In this document: piece after piece, positions 31,101 through 40,597 of the stretch
Numbering within the stretch: position 1 is the stretch's first letter
Layout: every line of letters starts with the position of its first letter
Assembly: GCF_947172395.1 (NCBI RefSeq)
Contig: NC_069109.1
Coordinates: 7,217,224-7,281,223, forward strand
Source of the DNA: Bicyclus anynana
Lineage: Eukaryota; Arthropoda; Insecta; Lepidoptera; Nymphalidae
Reading direction: 5' to 3'
Length of the DNA: 64,000 nt
The notes under the pieces: model-generated
Seen by the model: the letters and a program-made list of their open reading frames with translations, nothing else
What the model was told of the DNA's origin: nothing
The model's database searches: none
Made by a program: the position numbers and the translations under genes

Positions 31101-34078
31101 GAATGAGGTGATCCGCCTACCCGTCTAGAAACCTAAGTCACTGACATAGCAGAGAACATAAAACATACCTGTAATTCAAGGTGACCAGAATGATGTCATG
31201 TCTGACAAGAAACTTCGGGCCAAACACATATCGTCCAGCGTCGCCATAGCTGAAGCCACCCCCGTGGATCCACACCATCACCGCCAGGGGGTTCCTGGTG
31301 CTGGCGATGTTGGGCACGTAGACGTTCAGGTGGAGGCAGTCCAGGGAGCCAGCGAGGCTGTTGTTGAACTCCTCCCGTTGAGGACACATCGTGGAGTCGT
31401 CGTAAGCGGTGAACACTTGCTCGAACTTTGGATACGGTTCGGCTGCCTGCGAAGGACGTATATTTAAACTGAATGTGACGTAGGCATTGGCGTGCACAGG
31501 GCTTTTAACTAGGGCATGCACCATTGCTGAAGGTTGAATTGGTTTTGGTCTTGCCTTGCTCAGGTGGATGAGGCATCAGATGCTAAAATAATGCTTAGGT
31601 ATTGGCACAAATTGTGGATGGGATGGATGTTTTCTTTTTTTTTCTTTCCGAAGGTAACCCAAAGAAAAGGAAATTCAACCGCGTGGTATGGTTTCTCATA
31701 TATCCTTATTATTTACCTACTATATACAATATTCATTACAATAATGAATATGTATGGATTTTTAAACGGTAACCCGGCGGGAATCGGCTTATATTGACTC
31801 TTCGCCACTGTCTATGCACTATATTTAGATATATAAAATCAATGCCAATTTTATAACTTAAGAACGAGCTCACCTATCCAAACCAAATGTTTAGGCTTTG
31901 TTCGGACTATTTAGTAGATACCTAGATGGTTTATGTGAAGTTTGCACAACATCGGTGGAGTTTAACACATTTTTTGTAACAATGAATAGGGTAGGAGTGG
32001 GGTAGGGTAGGGTAGGAATAGGGAAGAAGTGCACAAAGGTCAAAGGACGTCTATCAATACACTAGCGACTGGCCCCGACTTCGCACGGATGCTATGTCGA
32101 TACTAATACTATGATTAGTCTATACGTTATCAACCCATATACGGCTCACTGCTGAGCTCGAGTCTCCTCTCAGAATGAGAGGGGTTAGGCCAATAGTCCA
32201 CCACGCTGGCCCAATGCGGATTGGCAGACTTCACACACGCAGAGAATTAAGAAATTCTCTGGTATGCAGGTTTCCTCACGATGTTTTCCTTCACCGTTTG
32301 AGACACGTGATATTTAATTTCTTAAAATGCACACAACTGAAAAGTTGGAGGTGCATGCCCCGTACCGGATTCGAACCCACATCCTCCGGAATCGGAGGCA
32401 GAGGTCATATCCACTGGGCTATCACGACTCTCTACTGATTAGTCTATACTACAAGATATCTTAATGGCACACTCCGCGCCCTTCGACCACTGCCAACTGG
32501 GGCAAAACGTACGGCAGACACTGTGCTTGTTGCTCGCTGTTGTAAGAGGGCATATGCAGCTTAGACCCACCACGCTGAGAGGACTGATGATGATGATGAT
32601 GAAAACCCATAAGTCATTTGATTATGTACCTGTAGTTCTAATTGAATGTTATCTATAATATCATCCAAGTAATCACTGTAATGACCATATTTGGTAGATT
32701 AAATCATTGATATTGATCAAACAGATTTCTATAAATATTATCGACAAAATCACAATCATTCAAATCAGGAAAAACAATGAGTTTGCAATAAATAGTTCAT
32801 TGTTTTCATGAGAAAATGTTTTTGTTCAAATAAATCTGTTTTTAAACACGACTAAGTACCTACAATTACGAGTAAGTGTTATGGCATGAGGATGTCTCAG
32901 ACCAATTACTATCGGACCTGCCCGCTAGACGTTCTGTCAAAAGTACATGATCATGATCTAATGTGTTCATATATACTCCGTCTATAGAATCAATGTTTCA
33001 TTGTGTTAAAATTACACGTGTGTGTATAACGATTTAAAATTATATATTTATTGGTGTTAAATATTTTCCATGTATGAGTTTACCTCGTTCCCCTCAAAAA
33101 ATGACAATTAAGTTTGTTGGTGAATTTGAGTGCGATACAAGTCCAATAGAAGGTCTGATATCTACATCGAAATTTATATTTGTGTGTACACGAATATAAA
33201 TTTTAAATCGTAATACACACGTGTAATTGTAACACAATGAAACATCGATTCTATAGCTGTAGCTTGTATGAACACGTTTGATCATGATCATATAGTTTTG
33301 CCAGAGGGGTAACCTTTAACGAGGCAAGTCCTATAGAAGCTAATTAGTCTGAGGTTCAAATAAATCGTCCGTGTTTAGTGTTTGCTGTAATTTTTTCTGA
33401 TTTTGACTCCAATTTTGATTGTATAAAACTGTAAGAGTGACAGCCCAGTGGATAATGGACCTCTGCCTCCGATTCCGGAGGGCGTAGGTTCGAATCCGGT
33501 ACGGGGCGTTAACTTTTCAGTTGTGTGCATTTTAAGAAATTAAATATCACGTGTCTCAAACGGTGAAGGAAAACATCGTGAGGAAACCTGCATACCTGAG
33601 AATTTAATTAATTCTCTGCGTGTGAAGTCTGCCAATCCGCAGCGGGACAGCGAGGTAGACTATAGTCCTGACCCCTCTCATTCTCTCGTGCTCAACAGTG
33701 AGCCGAATATGGGTTGATAATGATGAAAACTGTATCACGGGTAATCTTAATATGTAAATGCGAAAGGTCATCACGAAATCTCGAAAGCCGCTTGATGTAT
33801 AAAGTTGAAATTTGGCAGGGATGTAGTTTATAGTTAGTAGGTAGGCCGGATGCAAGAGGACGAAGTCGCGTGCCTGCGCTAGTAATAATATCAAAATAAC
33901 TTACCCCAAATGGATTCTCCTCCCTGACTCTTCCATACGGTATACCCATAAACATGGAGTATTCCCCATCCTGTGCCTCCACCCCTCGGATCAAACCCAC
34001 GGGGGCTTGCACCAGGGGGTCCACCCTGACCCTGGCGTCCACACAACCCAGTGCAACCAATACAGCTACCATCCACAT
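28141..34078 (-). CDS. secreted carboxylesterase, gene 3 (6 exons, 534 aa)
   Basis: Type-B carboxylesterase. Exons (minus): 34078-33905, 31446-31169, 30781-30132, 29711-29558, 28704-28540, 28324-28141; GT-AG throughout, 535 codons with TAA. Signal peptide MWMVAVLVALGCVDA. HGGG 119-122, Ser201 in GESAG, Glu323 in GYTNKEQ, His435 in AAHADE, so it is predicted active. It has the most introns of the five genes, with three positions found in no neighbour: after NYR, after FYIG, and after YSGQ. The last two exons are GC-rich in third positions compared with genes 1, 4 and 5. Three decayed copies of its terminal exon follow it and a decayed copy of the end of exon 4 lies in intron 4, so its 3' half sits in a locally duplicated region. 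Substrate unknown. Confidence 0.93.
28738..28965 (+). mobile_element. SINE family A copy in intron 4 of gene 3
   Basis: Plus orientation, head missing: GGTGGGAGGCTTCGGCCGTGG to GGGCTAACTTGTAAAATAAAT. Confidence 0.75.
29170..29600. repeat. 250 bp tandem duplication including the end of exon 4
   Basis: GGCCTGGTACTGTAATGGGCC, with GTTAAAAAGGCTGTTAATGT, occurs at about 29176 and 29426. AAATGCCCTCTC, CTTGACCAAGTAG and a version of the exon 4 donor region (ACCTTTGTC..TGTAAGA.AACACA) follow each. The left unit's exon part (29294-29338) is decayed. The right unit holds the functional exon end. Confidence 0.85.
30905..31140 (-). pseudogene. RTE-type LINE 3' fragment in intron 2 of gene 3
   Basis: On the minus strand it encodes the family tail around CWGPKVLEWRPRTGK and GRPSTRWTEDIK. 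A relative of the fragments at 2503 and 54590. Non-functional. Confidence 0.75.
31460..32130. other. intron 1 of gene 3, right-hand side
   Basis: Mostly unremarkable sequence. A GTAGGG tract at 31985-32023 belongs to the short repeat described at 8402. Confidence 0.4.
32128..32435 (-). mobile_element. SINE family B, full-length
   Basis: Reverse orientation from CAACCCATATACGGCTCACTG to the tRNA-like head complement (GGATTCGAACCCACATCCTCC, ATATCCACTGGGCTATCACG). A short CGACCACTGCCAACTGGGGC repeat ending in (GATGAT)n follows at 32460-32600. Confidence 0.85.
32894..33355. mobile_element. foldback MITE with ~150 bp imperfect inverted repeats
   Basis: CTCAGACCAATTACTATCGGACCTGCC at the left end answers GGCAAGTCCTATAGAAGCTAATTAGTCTGAG at the right. 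Further in, ACATGATCATGATC, ATGTTTCATTGTGTTA and AATTACACGTGTGTRT mirror each other across a spacer of about 140 bp. No transposase ORF. In intron 1 of gene 3. Confidence 0.8.
33437..33727 (+). mobile_element. SINE family B copy near exon 1 of gene 3
   Basis: Plus orientation: CAGCCCAGTGGATAATGG head, GGTTCGAATCCGG B-box, body to ATATGGGTTGATAATGATG. Confidence 0.8.
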
Positions 34079-34379
34079 CCTGCCGATGTATCTCGCGACA
34101 GTATGTGATGAATTCTGATTTACAACCGAATATATGGTTCTGTTTTTAGATTAGTATCTAACATGTAATCAAAGTATGATTGATAGGATATTATCTGTTC
34201 GAGATAGTTTGCGCATGTCTGGTATCTCATCTGATGGGTATCTATCTATCTACATATCTATACTTATAATAAAATTGGTCGATTTCTATTCATTTATTCG
34301 CAATTTGAGATTTTACTTATACCATTTGTAACACCAAACGTTACCGTGGCTTAACGGACGACAGCGCCATCTAGAATCC

Positions 34380-34826
34380 ATACTTATAATACGAATTCTG
34401 TACATTTTGTACATTAAAGTTATTTTGAAAATTTTAGTTGGGGGGGCATTATATAATCGATACTGAAGGAAAAAATATTTTTTTTCGATTTCTTGTCTAA
34501 TTATTGTTATTCGGTCAGCACGCTGAAACTACTGAATGAATTCAAATGAAACTTGGCACGGTTAAAGACCATAATACGGAGAAGGTTATAGGATACTTTT
34601 TATTGCGAAAATAAAATAAGAAGGGAGTGAAATAGGAGTTGAAAGTTTGTATGCAAAATCCTTCATTTTTAGAGTTACAGTTTTAAAAATTTGTTCATAA
34701 ATCATTAAAAAATTTTGAAATATAATGGAATTCAAATTTTTTTTTTAATTAAAACTCTAAATAGGTGAATGGCTTGAAAGTTTACATTGATTTCCACGCG
34801 GACGAAGTCGCGGGCGTCCGCTAGTT
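34380..34826 (-). mobile_element. short non-autonomous repeat between genes 3 and 4
   Basis: TTATAATACGAATTCTGTACATTTTG to GCGGACGAAGTCGCGGGCGTCCGCTAG. Shares its start phrase with 44590-44960. Confidence 0.6.
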
Positions 34827-34925
34827 TCTAAATAAACCTGCAAATGTGAGAAGAATTAAAAAAATTCTAATTATTCAAATCTTTTAACATAATAAATATA
34901 AAGGTTATAACAATTAATGATTATT

Positions 34926-37900
34926 TTAATTAGTATTCGATCCTTTTAGCCTCTGTTGGTTTGTCTTGAAGAACAACTCCCAGAACGCGAGCCTCTCCTT
35001 GAATGGTTTCTTCTTCATCGTCAGCTCGGAGTCCATGTCCAGGTAGTTGGTGGTGGCGTTGGTTGCTGGCAGCCATTTTGTGGGCAGCAGCTCTGTAGTC
35101 TGTGGCGTTGGGTCTCTGGAAGTACAATTGGTATTATGTATCATCTGCTTGTTTAGTCTGTCATCATCATCATATCAGCCGATGTTCGTCCACTGCAGGT
35201 TATAAGCCTTTTGTAGGCACACGAAGAACCTTGCGGTTTCCTTTGCGTAGTTCTTATTCACGTAAGAATACGGGGATGATATATAACCTATTACACTCAG
35301 AAATAACGTTGGTTTTTGTTGGTAAAAGAATTTTCAAAATCGGTTCATTAGATCCGAGATTATAACAACGTCTCAAACGTTACCCCTTAGTGGCCACAAA
35401 CGCCGCCACAAGAAGCAAGAAGGGGCCACAAATGTAGCTGATGCGCGCGGCAGCCACTTGTGGCCGGTGGTCGACACTTGTGGCCGGTGGTTGCTACTTT
35501 TTAACCAATACATTCAGTATCATAAGCAGTGGCGTGTTGCGGCGTTTTGTGTCAGCGTTTAGTGGCCCGTGCGGGCCACAAGAAGCGAGCGGCGACGATC
35601 GTAGCGTGTGGCGGCCACCGGCGTCAACCGTGTGTGGCGAGTCCATCCGAAAACTATAGGAAATATGCCGGTAGCGGCGTTTTGTGATTGTGGCCGGTGG
35701 CCCGTGTGTGGGAGCCCTTAATAGTATTAGTACAGATAACAAATTGCCTCACCCATATTTAATGAAATTTGTCCATAAAGTTGTAACCCTATCAATCATT
35801 ACTTGGTCTTCATCCGAGGGTGTACCTTCGTCTTCAGACATTTGGAATAAATACCCGAGCTCGTCCGCATGGGCCACGCCTTCCAATGTAATATTCAATT
35901 TATTTTTTATATAGTTTCTCCCTCCTTCATACGAAAACAGATACTGGAATACATTCCCTGGATTATTCTTCAAGTACTTTTGTATGGCCCACTGTATTGG
36001 GTAGTTGTAGTAGAAATCTGATTCGAAATCTATAATATCCGATCTTAGTTCATCAGTCAACTCCTCATCTCCTGTATAAAAACTTCTAACAATATCAACG
36101 TAGTCTTCAAAATCTTCATCCACATTAAACGTCTGTGCTAAAGTGTCTTTGAAATAGTTTTGTCTTTTAAAATAATCGCCAGGTCTGTTTTTATCTGTCA
36201 TCAACGCTTCTCTGCTATTGTATCCCACTAAAACAGGCATTCCTCTTAGTTTAGGTATGTTAAGATTAACTGGATGTTCAGTTATTATACTTTCTATGCC
36301 ATCTATTGGTTTTTCAACACAAGTTCTTAAATTAAGAGACAGTTGTGAGTATGCTCCTATAATTAAGTTTGGATCGGCTTGTACAAGGAAATTCAGTGCT
36401 CCATTGACGTCTTGTGTGGGAAAACCCAATTTATCAGCCATTTGTAATGCTGGCGTCACATCCACATCGGAAACACCTCCTGGTCTCAATGTAGTACCGC
36501 TCTGTATGATAGCTTTGTTGAACAGCTTCTCTTGCTTGGACAACAGATGCATTTCAATTGATCCAGCGCCAGCGCTCTCACCCATTATAGTAATTTTGGT
36601 GCTGTCTCCACCAAACGAAGCAATATTCTCCTTTATCCATCTCAATGCTAGCAGTTGGTCCTTTATGCCCTGGTTTCCTGGTACTTCTGGTATCCCCAAA
36701 CACAGGAAACCGTACGGTCCCAGTCTGTAGTTCATCTGAATCACAATAACATTGTGTTGGATTAAATATTTGGGACCGTATTGGTGTCTCGATCCATAGC
36801 CAACTTGGTACGATCCACCGTGGATGTAGACCAGTACAGGCAGTTTGTTTTTAGATGTGGCCTTTGCTGGGACGTATATGTTTAGTTTAAGACAATCCAA
36901 TGTACCGACAACTTCTTTACTGTTATCGTCCACTTGAGGACAGATTGAAGAGTCGTCGTTTGCTTCGTAGATCTCGGCAAATTCTGGATGTAAAGAAGCC
37001 ACCTGAAAATGATTTTTGGTAAAGATTAGTTATCATAATCACGTCTCAAGGTGATGATACGTGATAGTCCAGTGGATATCCTCTGCCTTCGATTTGGAGG
37101 GCGTAGGTTCGAATTTGGCCGGAGGACCTTCGACTATTCAGTTATGTGCATTAAGAAATTAAATATGACGTGCCTCAAACGGTGAAGGTAACCTGTATAC
37201 CAGATAATTTTTATGCATACCTTAATTCTCTAGGTGTGTGAGGTCTGCTAATCCACATTGGGCCAGCAGGGTGGACTAATCTCATCCTGCGAGGAGGCTC
37301 GTGCTCAATAGTGACCCGAATATGGGTTGTTAATGTTGACATATTTTAAAAAGCTCTTAATGACAGGTCCAACTCAGTAAAATTTACTAACAGCTATTTT
37401 AAAACTAGTACCTACATAAAAGAGTGAAAAAAAATCTCTTTTTTTTAAAAGAGCAACTTTTAAGTTTATCGCCGGCTCGTTTCAGCATAACCTTCCGAAC
37501 CGATGGTAGAGTCGTCACAAATCAATGATTATTTAATACTATTGATTTACGTGACTATAAAATCACTGCAAAAAGTAATACGAATTTAGCTACACCAATG
37601 AGCCCACGTCATTCATAATTTTTTTACTTACATTATATATTTATGTAATTTTACCCTTCCTAAACACACAACTCGACATTGTAGACAATATTAAGGTATT
37701 ATTTGTGTAAATAACTTTCTTTGCTTATTAAGCGACTAAATGAAATTAAGACAATTATGCACATGTCCACCTCACTTTTGATGCGTTAGTGCCATATCTC
37801 TAGTATGAAATATCGTTGTTACAAATAATCAAAATTTATGTTTTAAAAGTGCTCCTAAACTACTAGAACTGCTGTTACTAGAAATAAATGAAATGAAATA

Positions 37901-38599
37901 ATGATTTTAAATACTCATAAAATAGCTTTAATAGCTCAATGCTAAAGCGGTCGGACTCATCACAGATGGGTGGTTCGATCCCCGCCCCGTTGGTCTATTG
38001 TCGTTCATTAGTTTATGAACAACTCATATTCGGCTCACTGTTGAGCACGAGTCTCCTCTCAAAATGAGAGGGGTTAGGCCTTAGTCCACCACGCTAGCTG
38101 GCTTGGCAGACTTTACACACCTCTAGGTGTTTTGAATTGGTAAATTCTCTGGTATGCAGGTTTCCTGACGATGTTTTCCTTCACCGTTTAAGACATGTGA
38201 TATTTAATTTCTTAAAATGCGCACAACTGAAAAGTTGGAGGTGCATGCCCCGGACCGGATTCGAACCCACACCCTCCGGAATCGGAGGCAGATGTCATTT
38301 CCACTGGGCACTATTGTAGTACCCACTCCTAATACAGTCTTTCCCGACTAGTTGGAGGGAAATGGGAAAATTGGTAACATTTAAAATATATGGCAAATAT
38401 TCGTTTAAAAAAACAAACTTACTCCAAAAGGGTTGCTTTCATCAACCTTTCCATACGGCACTCCGAGGAACATGTAATAGTCTCCCTCCTCAGCCCTCTC
38501 TCCCCTCACCAGACCCTGGCTGGTCTGCACCAGCGGGTCCAGGCGCTCCCTTCCCTGGCACACGCCCGCACACAGAACTGCACAGATTAACCACCACAT
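34926..38599 (-). CDS. secreted carboxylesterase, gene 4 (3 exons, 538 aa)
   Basis: Type-B carboxylesterase, sister of gene 5. Exons (minus): 38599-38423, 37002-35753, 35115-34926; 539 codons with TAA. Start ATG 38599 opens the signal peptide MWWLICAVLCAGVCQG. One 1250 nt exon carries the whole core. The oxyanion motif is HGGS (120-123) where HGGG is usual. Ser202 is in GESAG, Glu324 in GYNSREA, His437 in VAHADE. The triad is complete, so activity is expected, though the Gly-to-Ser change next to the oxyanion glycines may alter the pocket (inference). Only the two introns common to all five genes are present. Intron 2 contains a GC-rich repeat island, and intron 1 several SINEs. Confidence 0.94.
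35365..35735. repeat. GC-rich repeat island in intron 2 of gene 4
   Basis: Recurrent words CACTTGTGGCCGGTGG (35454, 35475 and variants), GGCCACAAGAAGC and GGCGTTTTGTG within otherwise AT-rich DNA. The two ends, GGCCACAAACGCCGCC and (inverted) GGCCACAATCACAAAACGCCGC, look like degenerate inverted repeats. Open frames here match no protein I know. Probably a transposon remnant. Confidence 0.45.
37052..37340 (+). mobile_element. SINE family B copy in intron 1 of gene 4
   Basis: Plus orientation, GTGATAGTCCAGTGGATATCC head to ATGGGTTGTTAATG. Confidence 0.75.
37440..37620 (+). mobile_element. LINE 3'-tail repeat
   Basis: AAAGAGCAACTTTTAAGTTTATCGCC and CCTTCCGAACCGATGGTAGAGTC; the same tail occurs at 55609-55760, 58075-58165 and 59922-60010. 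No ORF retained. Confidence 0.6.
37928..38315. mobile_element. third-family tRNA-like head (+) followed by SINE family B (-)
   Basis: 37928-38003: AATAGCTCAATGCTAAAGCGG and GGTGGTTCGATCCCCGCC. 38013-38315: family B, reverse orientation, to GGATTCGAACCCACACCCTCC. Confidence 0.7.
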
Positions 38600-38695
38600 C
38601 TTTAAGCCGCTTGAGTAAATGCTGATTCAGCAATACCTCTTGTGCTCCTACTGCCTCTACGATCTAAACTACAGTGAAGGTATGGTTCGGGCGGA

Positions 38696-38776
38696 CACTT
38701 GAAAATATCAAGATAAATAATATCTTTATTCTATCTGAAGCCTTGTATGAGATACGGGATTTTGTTGACTTACCGT
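38696..38776 (-). promoter_or_regulatory. upstream block of gene 4 conserved at gene 5
   Basis: CACTTGAAAATATC, AGATAA, ATATC, GATACGGGA and TTGTTGACTT lie in the same order as in 43802-43889 upstream of gene 5, about 100-175 bp before the gene 4 start codon. It contains several GATA-type words (AGATAA, and TATCT on this strand). Confidence 0.4.
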
Positions 38777-38788
38777 TTAAGGCAAACT

Positions 38789-38983
38789 AGCTGATGCCGC
38801 GCGGTTTCACCCGCGTGGTTCCCGTTCCCGTGGGAATATTGGGATAATATATAGCCTATAGCCTTCCTCGATAAATGGGCTATCTAACACTGAAAGAATT
38901 TTTCAAATCGGACCAGTAGTTCCTGAGATTAGCGCGTTCAAACAAACAAACAAACTTTTCAGCTTTATAATATTAGTATAGAT
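38789..38983 (+). mobile_element. family C retroposon copy
   Basis: CTGATGCCGCGCGGTTTCACC to TTTATAATATTAGTATAGAT. Confidence 0.8.
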
Positions 38984-39114
38984 AAATATCAACTAACTAA
39001 CTGCTAACAAATACTGAAAAATCTCCATGTCTATGTCACAATTAAATAACATAATATGAAAGTATATATTTCTTATAACGGATCTTAGATCATTACACGT
39101 TAGAACTTGGACAG

Positions 39115-39432
39115 AGCCGTGATAGTCCAGTGGATATGACCTCTGCCTCCGATTCCGGAGGGTGTGGGGTTCGAATCCGATCCGGGGCATGCACCTCCAA
39201 CTTTTCAGTTGTGTGCATTTTAAGAAAATAAATATCACGTGTTTCAATCGGTGAAGGAAAACATCGTGAGGAAACCTGCACACCAAAGAATTTCTTAATT
39301 CTCTGCGTGTGTGAAATTTGCCAATTCGCATTGGGCCAGCGTGCTGGACTATTGGCCTAACCCCTCTCATTCTGAGAGGAGACTCGAGCTCAGCAGTGAA
39401 CCGTATATGGGTTGATACTTGTGATGAATGAT
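39115..39432 (+). mobile_element. SINE family B, full-length
   Basis: CCGTGATAGTCCAGTGGATATGACC head with B-box GGTTCGAATCCG, body to TATGGGTTGATACTTG. Confidence 0.85.
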
Positions 39433-39469
39433 GATAGAACTTGAAAATGAAATCTATATTAATCACACT

Positions 39470-39662
39470 ATAATATTATAAAGCTGAAAAGTTTGTTTGT
39501 TTTGGTTGAACGCGCTAATCTCAGGAACTACTGGTACGATTTGAAATATTCTTTCAGTGTTAGATAGCCCATTTATCGAGGGAGGATATAGGCTATATAT
39601 TATCTCTGTATTCCTACGGGAACGGGAACCACGCGGGTGAAATCGCGCGGCGTCAGCTAGTG
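39470..39662 (-). mobile_element. family C retroposon copy
   Basis: Reverse orientation, CTATAATATTATAAAGCTG to AATCGCGCGGCGTCAGCTAGT. Confidence 0.8.
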
Positions 39663-39789
39663 CACTATAATATGTTTTTTTTTAATATTGTTATATTGTG
39701 ATAAACAAAAACCTTAAACCTGAGTATCTTGTGGACTCTTCTCGGGCCAAGGCGCGTCTCGAAACCTCGTTTTAAGTTTTCGACTAAAC

Positions 39790-39988
39790 GTAGGCGTCCA
39801 CAAATCCGCATCGTAAGTATCGGATGCATCACATATACGGATTTTTAATTATACGTTACGAGTAGATTCGTGTGAATCGTACAATGCGGATCAGTGGACG
39901 CACTTGTATGACTTTCTATACAAAGAAAAATACTATACGTTTGATGCGATGCGTACGATACGTACGATGCGGATATGTGGTCGCCTAC
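39790..39988. mobile_element. MITE with ~26 bp inverted ends
   Basis: GTAGGCGTCCACAAATCCGC at the left is mirrored by GCGGATATGTGGTCGCCTAC at the right. The 199 bp interior has related GATGCGATGCGTACG words and no ORF. Confidence 0.75.
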
Positions 39989-40249
39989 CAATTATTATCA
40001 CCATTATTCTAATAACATTACCTGCTGACCTATTCACTACATTGGTCTTTATTATCAATTTTTTAAAATAAACATCAAATCAATTGACTAAATATCATTT
40101 ACCTACTGTGTGATATCCACAAGTAAGCACCGGATGAGATTTTTATATAGAATCTAATTTCGTTAATATCAACTAGCATACGTCAAAGATAGTGAGTAAG
40201 CCTGCTGACGTTTCAAAAGTGCGTGTAACTAAGACTCGTCGTTAATCAA

Positions 40250-40527
40250 CCCATATTCGGCTCACTGCTGAGCTCGAGTCTCCTGTCAGAATGAGAAGGG
40301 TTAAGCCAAAAGTCCACCATGCTGGGCCAATGCGGATTGGCAGACTTCACACACAGAATTGAGAAAATTCTCTGGTATGCTCGATGTTTTCCTTCACCGT
40401 TTGAGACACGTGATATTTAATTTCTTAAAATGCACACAACTGAAAAGTTGGAGGTGCATGCCCCAGAATTCGAACCTACACCCTTCATCGGAGGCAGAGG
40501 TCATATCCACTGGGTTATTACGGATCA
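40250..40527 (-). mobile_element. SINE family B copy between genes 4 and 5
   Basis: Reverse orientation, with a short deletion in the middle (GGTATGCTCGATGTTTTCC) and in the B-box. Confidence 0.75.
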
Positions 40528-40597
40528 CAAAAGACCAAGACTAATTGAAACAAATTAATTTTGATTTTGAATATTATTTAATATTAACACGTCATGA

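Noticed and set aside
36218..36730. Plus-strand open frame of 170 codons
   Set aside because: Exact antisense shadow of esterase gene 4's large exon; several others overlie exons of genes 1, 2, 3 and 5.
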